Shown: in pieces, positions 58,148 through 64,000 of the stretch
Layout: every line of letters starts with the position of its first letter
How positions within the stretch are numbered: the stretch's first letter is position 1
NCBI RefSeq assembly: GCF_000295935.2
Contig: NZ_ALWO02000050.1
Coordinates: 1-64,000 of the forward strand
Length of the DNA stretch: 64,000 nt
Origin: Indibacter alkaliphilus LW1
Lineage (GTDB): Bacteria; Bacteroidota; Bacteroidia; Cytophagales; Cyclobacteriaceae
Direction of reading: 5' to 3'
Position numbers and translations under genes: made by a program
Notes under the pieces: model-generated
Seen by the model: the letters and a program-made list of their open reading frames with translations, nothing else
Told to the model about the DNA's origin: nothing
Databases searched by the model: none

Positions 58148-59188
58148 ATGGATAAAAGACTCTTTCTTAAAACTTTTGGGCTAGGTATAGGAGCCCTTCC
58201 TTTGGTGTCATTTTTACCAAAATCAAAAAATAAAGAGAATACCCTTCTCCCCTCCCCCCTTCAATATGGAGATAAAGTTGGGTTGATCAGTCCCTCTGCG
58301 GCAACAGCTGAGCGGATAGAATTTCAATTCGCAATGGAAGCTTTGGAAGCGCTGGGACTTGAAGTGGAACTTGGCAAAAACCTTAAAAACAGGAGAGGGC
58401 ATTTGGCAGGGACGGACGAAGAGCGGGCAGAAGATTTGAATGAAATGTTTGAAGACATAAGCATCAAGGCTGTCATTTGTATCCGCGGTGGTTCTGGAGC
58501 TGCGCGAATATTACCTTTAATTGATTATTCAACAATCCAAACTAACCCTAAGCCCTTATTAGGGTACTCGGATATTACTGCGCTTCACAATGCCATACAT
58601 GCCAAAACAGGCTTGATTACTTTTCATGGACCAAATGGTTCGGGAAGTTGGAATAGCTTTAATGTTAATCAGTTTCAGAAAGTTTTTTTCAACAAAGAAT
58701 TGGTCAAGTTCGAAAATGAAGTAAATAAAGGAGATGAACTTATTGTCAAACAAAACCGCATACAGACTATTTATCCCGGAAAAGTCAGTGGCAAAATTCT
58801 GGGAGGAAACCTGACTGTTCTGACAGCGCTTTCAGGTACTTCCTATTTACCTGATTTTACAGGTAGCATTCTTTTTATAGAAGACATAGCTGAAGATCCT
58901 TACAAAATTGACCGGATGATGAGTACCTTGATGCTCAATGGTACCCTTTCCAAAATCAAGGGATTTATTTTCGGCCAATGTACCAATTGTACTCCCGGAG
59001 GGGGCTATGGTTCATTGACTTTGGATGATATTTTGGACGACTATATTCTCCCGCTTAAAATCCCCGCATACAAAGGTGCCATGATCGGACATGTACCGAA
59101 ACAGTTTATCGTACCGGTAGGTGCTGAAGTGGAAATGGATGCAGAAAACGGCACTTTCACTATGCTCAAACCCATTTTCAAAGAATGA
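58148..59188 (+). CDS. S66 LD-carboxypeptidase, exported
   Basis: Peptidase of 346 aa. An N-terminal hydrophobic leader (KRLFLKTFGLGIGALPLVSF) suggests export. The catalytic Ser lies in GYSDITALHNAI, the Glu in ILFIEDIAEDPYKIDRM and the His in IGHVPKQFIVPVG, matching LdcA/MccF-type enzymes. LdcA trims L,D-bonds in murein tetrapeptides; the MccF branch cleaves peptide nucleotides. The PBP4-type gene upstream favours a peptidoglycan role. The SGNH gene overlaps its end by four bases. Confidence 0.9.
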   Translation: MDKRLFLKTFGLGIGALPLVSFLPKSKNKENTLLPSPLQYGDKVGLISPSAATAERIEFQFAMEALEALGLEVELGKNLKNRRGHLAGTDEERAEDLNEMFEDISIKAVICIRGGSGAARILPLIDYSTIQTNPKPLLGYSDITALHNAIHAKTGLITFHGPNGSGSWNSFNVNQFQKVFFNKELVKFENEVNKGDELIVKQNRIQTIYPGKVSGKILGGNLTVLTALSGTSYLPDFTGSILFIEDIAEDPYKIDRMMSTLMLNGTLSKIKGFIFGQCTNCTPGGGYGSLTLDDILDDYILPLKIPAYKGAMIGHVPKQFIVPVGAEVEMDAENGTFTMLKPIFKE

Positions 59189-59895
59189 AAAATATGAAAT
59201 CACTTGGCCTATTCACCTTAATAATCCTGATTTTTACAAGCTGTATGTTACAAGAGCAAACGACTAAAAAAAAGGCAAAAGACCTTACTTATTTGGCTTT
59301 AGGAGATTCCTATACCATTGGAGAAGGTGTTGACGAAAAAGATCGCTATCCCAATCAATTGGTCAGTATGCTTTCCAATGAAGGACTGAACATTTCTCTT
59401 TCCAAAATTATCGCCAAAACAGGCTGGACTACAGATGAATTAGCCACCGGAATTGAAAATGCCGGGATCAGTGGAAACACCTATGATTTGGTCACCCTTT
59501 TGATAGGGGTCAACAATCAATATAGGGGTAGAAGCATAGAGAACTACAGGGTTGAGTTTGAAGAAAGGTTGGTTCAGGCAATAGAGTTTGCTGGAGGCAG
59601 TCCACAAAGAGTGTTGGTACTGTCCATCCCCGATTGGGGAGTAACACCTTTTGCTGTGGAAAGAGGTGCAGATCAAAATAAGGTAAGACTGGAAATCGAC
59701 CAATATAACGCGAGTAAAAAAGCTATAAGCGAAACCTTGGGCGTATTTTACATTGATATCACTGACCATTACCGGGAAGTGGGTGCAGAACCGGACATGG
59801 TCGTTGAGGACAAATTGCATCCAAGTGGTTTGGTATATAAAGTTTGGGCAGAAAAACTCAAACAGGTAATCGGTTCCTCTATTCAATTTGATTGA
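59185..59895 (+). CDS. SGNH/GDSL hydrolase lipoprotein
   Basis: Protein of 236 aa; the signal ends in the lipobox FTSC. Motifs: GDSYTIGEGV (block I, nucleophile Ser), IGVNNQYR (block III Asn) and DKLHPSG (block V Asp and His). Such enzymes act on esters, acyl groups of sugars or lipids in the periplasm. It overlaps the LD-carboxypeptidase stop by four bases, and an alternative ATG lies at 59194. Confidence 0.9.
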   Translation: MKNMKSLGLFTLIILIFTSCMLQEQTTKKKAKDLTYLALGDSYTIGEGVDEKDRYPNQLVSMLSNEGLNISLSKIIAKTGWTTDELATGIENAGISGNTYDLVTLLIGVNNQYRGRSIENYRVEFEERLVQAIEFAGGSPQRVLVLSIPDWGVTPFAVERGADQNKVRLEIDQYNASKKAISETLGVFYIDITDHYREVGAEPDMVVEDKLHPSGLVYKVWAEKLKQVIGSSIQFD

Positions 59896-59914
59896 ATAAA
59901 TTGATTTTTGGGAT

Positions 59915-59940
59915 TTTTACGGTAACATTTTACGGTAACA
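59915..59940. repeat. 13-bp exact tandem repeat, followed by hairpins
   Basis: TTTTACGGTAACA occurs twice head to tail (59915-59927, 59928-59940). It is followed by CGGG-CAGT-CCCG (59943-59954) and a further imperfect stem, CTGATATGC with GGCATCAG (59955-59992). They lie in the 230-base gap between the SGNH gene and the next lipoprotein gene. No gene is seen in the gap. Confidence 0.7.
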
Positions 59941-60132
59941 ACCGGGCAGTCCCGCTGATATGCAATTCAAAGATCAATTGTCAGGCATCAGTTGGGTATT
60001 GAATTTTTTAACCCTCACTCTTTTATCTTATTAGCATGTATTCATTTTTGGAAAAATCCCTTTTGCATTAATTGCAAAAAAGAATTTGAGCAATTAAAAA
60101 ATTAAATTTTTGGCTTCCTTATCTTTATGTTT

Positions 60133-60864
60133 ATGAAAAAATTCATTGTGTTGGCCATAATTCTATCCGTCCTCTTTTCCTGTAAAGAGTCCGAAGAGCC
60201 CTTGGTTGACACCGAAACCTTAACCATTTGGCTTTATGGCAATAATCATTGCTATTTACCTGGATATGAAGATCCCTTTCATTGTTATTCAGAAGAAAAG
60301 TCTCTATCAGAGGTAGAATGGCAACCACTATTTGGAAAAATCATCGGTTTGGAGATTCAAAGCAAGTTCATTTACCGGGTTGAAGTTACAAAACCTCTAG
60401 AATTTGATAGTGCAGACCTTCCTGTTTACACTTTTCAAAAGCTGCTTGAAAGAAAAACCAATTATTTCAACAGTCTTTCAGGCATGTGGGTTTTGGAGGA
60501 TGTGGTAGACTTTGAGCCAAAAGAAATCATTACAGGGAAAAGTCATTTACATATGTTTTCACCTTTCTTAATGTCTCTGGTTGGTAATTTTCCTTGCGGC
60601 AGCTTATCTCTAAGAGTAGCTGAAAACATGGATGAAAAAACTATAGAATTCTATAAAATATCTTCTACAAATATAAGCTGTAACGACTCTCCAGACCAAA
60701 AATCATTAATGGATGTACTGAAAGACAGATATGCCGCTGTCAAGCAATATGAACAGAAAGATGGTAAACTCTTATTAAAAAACGATACAGGAGATATTCT
60801 TGTGAAATTTTTCAAAACCACTCAAACACATAAAAAAAGCCGGGACAAAACCGGCTTTTACTGA
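60133..60864 (+). CDS. Lipoprotein of unknown function
   Basis: Protein of 243 aa; the ATG at 60133 puts the signal MKKFIVLAIILSVLFSC at the N-terminus, although an ATG at 60127 is possible. Several Cys (in HCYLPG, HCYSE and NISC) may be paired. An unusual feature is that the rho-independent terminator stem lies inside the last codons of the gene. I recognise no family; parts resemble the DUF4377-type pattern of small Bacteroidota lipoproteins, but not convincingly. Confidence 0.75.
   Translation: MKKFIVLAIILSVLFSCKESEEPLVDTETLTIWLYGNNHCYLPGYEDPFHCYSEEKSLSEVEWQPLFGKIIGLEIQSKFIYRVEVTKPLEFDSADLPVYTFQKLLERKTNYFNSLSGMWVLEDVVDFEPKEIITGKSHLHMFSPFLMSLVGNFPCGSLSLRVAENMDEKTIEFYKISSTNISCNDSPDQKSLMDVLKDRYAAVKQYEQKDGKLLLKNDTGDILVKFFKTTQTHKKSRDKTGFY
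60833..60862. terminator. Bidirectional terminator inside a gene end
   Basis: AAAAAGCCGG up to 60843 pairs with CCGGCTTTT at 60851-60859, with a GACAAAA loop. It serves the lipoprotein gene on the plus strand and the convergent DUF1573 gene on the minus strand, where it is followed by TTTTTTTATG. Confidence 0.8.
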
Positions 60865-60882
60865 ATAAAGTCTTTTTGAATT

Positions 60883-61275
60883 TTACTTTCCTTTAGGGAG
60901 TACATTGGAAATCAATGATACTTTCTCAATCGGTTCGGAAGCATTGGAGTAAATTCTCACTACAGAGTTTTGTCTACCCATTTTGCCCGCTGAATTGAAA
61001 ACCACCTTTAACTCACCTGTTGAACCTGGTGCTATTGGTTCTTTTGGCCAATTTGGTGCCGTACAACCACATGAAACCGCCACATTGGAAATTACCAAAG
61101 GGGTATCACCGGAATTGGTAAAGACGAAAGTATGCTCGACTTTATCTCCTTGGGTGATATCTCCAAAGTCCTTGGATTTCTCATTAAAGTCTATGACAGC
61201 ACCTTTGTTTTCAGTTTGGGCTTGTACTGCAATCACTGCAAAAGCCATCACCATCATTAAAAACAACTTTTTCAT
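60883..61275 (-). CDS. DUF1573 exported protein
   Basis: Protein of 130 aa from the ATG at 61275, which begins the signal MKKLFLMMVMAFAVIAVQAQ; the longer frame has an implausible head. The remaining residues form an Ig-like DUF1573 domain with KDFGDITQGDKVEHTFVFTN and the conserved SCGCTAPNWP. The family is common in Bacteroidota; its function is unknown, possibly in protein or metal interaction at the envelope. It follows the RecD-like gene by 19 bp in the same direction. Confidence 0.92.
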   Translation of the reverse strand: MKKLFLMMVMAFAVIAVQAQTENKGAVIDFNEKSKDFGDITQGDKVEHTFVFTNSGDTPLVISNVAVSCGCTAPNWPKEPIAPGSTGELKVVFNSAGKMGRQNSVVRIYSNASEPIEKVSLISNVLPKGK

Positions 61276-61294
61276 GGTATTTATATTTGATTGA

Positions 61295-62743
61295 TTAAGA
61301 TTCGTTTTCATTTGTGCTAAGGTAAAACTTTGCATTAAAGTTCACCATAAACAACTCTTTCTTTGCCCTTGTCACTGCAGTGTAAAGCCATCTGATGTAT
61401 TCATGGTTGACCTGCTCTTCGGTTAGATAGCCCTGATCTACAAATACAGCATCCCATTGACCTCCTTGTGACTTGTGACAGGTCAGGGCATAGGCAAACT
61501 TCACCTGCAATGCCGAAAGATAAGGATCTTTTTTGATGAGTTCCAGCCTTTCACTTTTATTAACAACATCTAAATAATCTTCAGATACCTTTCTGTATAA
61601 CTCTCTATATTCTTCTACAGTCAGTGCTGGATGTGGACTGTATAGTGTATCCAGAATTACTTTTGCCTCAAATAAAGGCTCCTCGGGATAATCCACCAAC
61701 CTGAGCTCTAAGGTAGCGAATCTAAGGCCATACATTTCCTCAAATGATCTGATTTTGGCTACTTCTATAAAGTCCCCGTTTGCCAAAAAATTCACCTTTT
61801 CAGAATCAGCCATGTATGTATAATTGTTTTTGACAATCATCAATAAATCTCCTGCACTGATTTCATCGTCAAAAAAATGAATGGTCTGTCGTATGTACTG
61901 ATTGTATTGAACAGCGGTTTTGTTGGAACGTGTGACTATAGCCGTGTTTTCCACCCCATATTTTCCATAGGCATAGCGTAGTCCATCTTCCAACCTTTCT
62001 CCGGTCATTTTGAAAAAATCCTTAAAACCTTTTGTCCTAAAGAAAATGTTGGGGACTTTGGCCAAAACCTGATCTCTTAAGTAAGTAGCATTGAATAATA
62101 TCCCAGACTCCAATTGCTGACGCATCACCTCCTTCAACTCAATCATCTCAGTTTTCAACCTGAAATGCCTACTCAAATAATCCCTGTCTAAAGCAGGACT
62201 TAGTGAACTACCAACAGGCGGCAACTGAGCAGTGTCCCCTACCAGAATCATTTTATTGCTTTCCACCTGAAAAACAAATTGAATTAAATCCCTCAACAAA
62301 CTTCTTCCCCCTCCGGCATCATCGGCAAGCATAGAAGCTTCATCCACGATGAAGACCGTATCCTGATAATAATTTTTCATCAAATCAAACCCAGCTCCCA
62401 AATCTCCTTCCTTCCCTTTGGGTCTGTAGATGATTTTATGAATGGTAAAAGCAGACCTGTTGCTGTAATTGCCCATCACCTTAGCTGCTCTACCTGTAGG
62501 AGCCAGCAACATAGATTTCAATTTGAACCTGGGAAGTACTTTGACCAGGGAAGATATCAGGGAAGTTTTTCCGGTACCTGCATATCCTCTAAGGATAAAT
62601 GTATCAGCAGAGGGGTCCTTGTCATCCAAAAACCCGTTCATTCGGATGAAAAATTCCTGTTGACCGGCAGTAGGTTCAAACTGGAAATATTTCCTTAATA
62701 AAATTGAGGGCTTGATTCCCTCCTGATTATCTTTACCCCTCAT
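61295..62743 (-). CDS. RecD-like ATP-dependent helicase
   Basis: Superfamily 1 helicase of 482 aa. Walker A is GYAGTGKTSLIS (near residue 50); motif II is IVDEASML, motif III LVGDTAQLPPVG, and the C-terminal UvrD-like part contains ALTCHKSQGGQWD and YTAVTRAKKEL. It is much shorter than RecD2 and lacks its long N-terminal part. RecB/RecC are not nearby. It may act in DNA repair or replication restart; this gene is common in Bacteroidota. It is divergent from the Nudix gene with 22 bp between. Confidence 0.9.
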   Translation of the reverse strand: MRGKDNQEGIKPSILLRKYFQFEPTAGQQEFFIRMNGFLDDKDPSADTFILRGYAGTGKTSLISSLVKVLPRFKLKSMLLAPTGRAAKVMGNYSNRSAFTIHKIIYRPKGKEGDLGAGFDLMKNYYQDTVFIVDEASMLADDAGGGRSLLRDLIQFVFQVESNKMILVGDTAQLPPVGSSLSPALDRDYLSRHFRLKTEMIELKEVMRQQLESGILFNATYLRDQVLAKVPNIFFRTKGFKDFFKMTGERLEDGLRYAYGKYGVENTAIVTRSNKTAVQYNQYIRQTIHFFDDEISAGDLLMIVKNNYTYMADSEKVNFLANGDFIEVAKIRSFEEMYGLRFATLELRLVDYPEEPLFEAKVILDTLYSPHPALTVEEYRELYRKVSEDYLDVVNKSERLELIKKDPYLSALQVKFAYALTCHKSQGGQWDAVFVDQGYLTEEQVNHEYIRWLYTAVTRAKKELFMVNFNAKFYLSTNENES

Positions 62744-62765
62744 GGAATCACGAAGCTAGCTTTTA

Positions 62766-63269
62766 ATGACAGAACTGGAAAAAGAATTGACGGATAAATT
62801 TGGCGGAAGACTCAGAACCAGAGTCAATGGGATCCTGATCGAAAATGAGTCTATTTTGATGATCAAACATAAAATGGGACCCAAAAGGTTTTTTTGGAAT
62901 GTTCCCGGTGGTGGAATGAAATATGGGAGTACTGTAGAAGAAAACCTGAAAAGAGAATTCAGAGAAGAAACCGGCCTGGATATCCGAATATGTAAATTTG
63001 TTTGTGCACATGAATATTTAGAAACACCTTTACATGCAATTGAATTGTTCTTTATCGTTGAGCGTACAGGAGGAAACCTTTACATGGGCATAGATCCGGA
63101 ATTGGATGGAGAAAGCCAGTTGATCACCGATTTAAAATTTCTCAGCTACCAAAAACTGCAAGAAATACATAAAGATGAAAAACATCCGGTATTTTGGGGA
63201 ATAAAATCATTGAATGATGTGAGAAAATGGAATGGATATTTTAATTTTGAAAATAATTCGATAAAATAG
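62766..63269 (+). CDS. Nudix hydrolase
   Basis: Protein of 167 aa. The Nudix box is complete, from GGGMKYGSTVEENLKRE to FREETGLDI. It hydrolyses a nucleoside diphosphate linked to another group; the substrate cannot be told. The start is fixed by the short divergent gap to the helicase gene. Confidence 0.92.
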   Translation: MTELEKELTDKFGGRLRTRVNGILIENESILMIKHKMGPKRFFWNVPGGGMKYGSTVEENLKREFREETGLDIRICKFVCAHEYLETPLHAIELFFIVERTGGNLYMGIDPELDGESQLITDLKFLSYQKLQEIHKDEKHPVFWGIKSLNDVRKWNGYFNFENNSIK

Positions 63270-63320
63270 CATCTTGATTATACACCATCAACCTTTATAA
63301 AAGATTAAATCATCTCAAAA

Positions 63321-63902
63321 ATGACACTAAGCAAAATTTTATCCGTAGTCTTCTTATTAGGCGCACTTGGTTTGGGCTACATGCTTTACAAGGGCGTAGA
63401 CGATGTCATGCAAGAAGAAAAAAGAATTGCTGCCATTGAATCCAGAATCATTGAAAAACTACAAATGTTGAGAGATGCTCAAGTAGCCTACATTGCAGCC
63501 AACGGAGAATATGCAGATAATTGGGCAGATCTTAAAAGCTATATCCAAGAGGGTCAGATCTGGATTGTAGAAAGAAAAGAAACAACTAAGCTTCTTGAAT
63601 ACGGAAAGGAAGAAACAACCGTAACTTTTGATACTTTAGGTTCAGTATATGTGATGGATTCTCTTTTCAACGAAAGAAGACATCCAAACTTCAACCTTGA
63701 CAACTTGCATATAGTGCCGGGATCAGGTGGTGCTGAATTTGAATTCTTCTCAGATAAAATCGAAAGAAGCGGAAGAGAAATCGGAGTGTTCGAAATCAGA
63801 GACCCTGCTCCTATCAATCCAAAAAGAAGAGAAAACAACAACGAAAAAGCTCTTAGAGTTGGATCAAGAACAGATTCCTCTACTTCTGGTAACTGGGAGT
63901 AA
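63321..63902 (+). CDS. Membrane-anchored protein of unknown function
   Basis: Protein of 193 aa with one N-terminal membrane segment (residues 4-23), then a charged helix (ESRIIEKLQMLRDAQVAYIA) that may form a coiled coil, and a polar C-terminal half rich in Arg, Ser and Asn. I recognise no named family. Similar proteins occur widely in Bacteroidota. A strong terminator follows at 63945. Confidence 0.75.
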   Translation: MTLSKILSVVFLLGALGLGYMLYKGVDDVMQEEKRIAAIESRIIEKLQMLRDAQVAYIAANGEYADNWADLKSYIQEGQIWIVERKETTKLLEYGKEETTVTFDTLGSVYVMDSLFNERRHPNFNLDNLHIVPGSGGAEFEFFSDKIERSGREIGVFEIRDPAPINPKRRENNNEKALRVGSRTDSSTSGNWE

Positions 63903-63944
63903 TCTTGGCTAATACAGTAATAAATACTCAAGAAAGATTCTATT

Positions 63945-63990
63945 GCGATAAATTTGACATCAAGTTGGTGTCAAGTTTATCGCTTTTCTT
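63945..63990 (+). terminator. Long-stem terminator
   Basis: GCGATAAA (63945-63952) pairs with TTTATCGC (63976-63983), and TTGACA with TGTCAA inside, followed by TTTTCTT. It ends the transcript of the gene at 63321-63902. Confidence 0.88.
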
Positions 63991-64000
63991 ATATGAGAAC

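Noticed and set aside
59943-60000. Possible integron attC-like site, because GTTGGGT fits the GTTRRRY core next to nested stems
   Set aside because: The matching RYYYAAC core is missing at the other end and there is no integrase or cassette array.

Overview
The window looks like chromosomal DNA of a member of the Bacteroidota, most likely the order Cytophagales (Cyclobacteriaceae/Algoriphagus-like). This is inferred from gene families (GH97, barrel-less plug/macroglobulin-like proteins, LytTR regulators, many lipoproteins with S-C lipoboxes, DUF1573, S9 and M14 exopeptidases), from the scarcity of Shine-Dalgarno sequences, and from several promoters of the TAnnTTTG (-7) type. No rRNA, tRNA, CRISPR array, IS element or prophage was recognised. 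Most genes are housekeeping or metabolic.

Layout. 1-242: a 7-bp minisatellite that runs up to the stop of a fused isobutyryl-CoA mutase (242-3622, minus). 4016-7800: a membrane M50 protease with CBS domains, 11 bp before a P-type cation ATPase. 7877-10135: an exported plug-domain protein without a barrel. 10235-16595: a sucrose/fructan-type sugar cluster (GH97, GH32, MFS sugar porter, PfkB fructokinase), interrupted at 13870-14353 by a hairpin- and palindrome-rich non-coding stretch. 16622-22361: a LytTR regulator and a run of exported proteins (serine hydrolase, CAP, fasciclin, unknowns). 22573-25708 (minus): a sodium/sugar symporter and a xylulokinase, with a candidate operator upstream. 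26021-28655: succinate dehydrogenase/fumarate reductase subunits A and B, without an anchor subunit next to them. 28681-34268 (minus): an S9 peptidase, an M14 carboxypeptidase with calcium-loop-like repeats, and a small exported protein. 34650-41414: an Lrp/AsnC regulator, then the sufBCDSE operon continuing into a DUF59 protein and a bacilliredoxin. 41720-46287: citrate synthase, acyl-CoA-binding protein, a DEAD-box RNA helicase with a hairpin in its leader, and RsmE. 46408-50803: a CxxCH lipoprotein, an esterase, leucyl aminopeptidase and an ATP-grasp protein.

The most unusual locus is 50979-53494. An exported lipoprotein carries a Gly/Ser linker and a C-terminal HExxH metallopeptidase-like domain. 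One base after its stop a small lipoprotein begins. Behind this pair lies a second, broken copy of the arrangement: a diverged remnant of the same C-terminal domain and, again one base after its stop, the start of another lipoprotein that is cut off at the neighbouring LysE gene. This is the layout expected of a polymorphic effector/immunity locus with a leftover cassette. The functional reading is inference; the duplication is visible directly.

53450-63902: LysE exporter, GH3-type acyl-adenylating enzyme, YggS, DUF423, three envelope or lipid-acting hydrolases (PBP4-type, LD-carboxypeptidase, SGNH), a lipoprotein, DUF1573, a RecD-like helicase, a Nudix hydrolase and a membrane-anchored unknown. 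Other non-coding structures of note are an 11-bp stem next to the start of the DEAD-box gene, a 30-bp palindrome upstream of suf, and an orphan terminator between two divergent genes.
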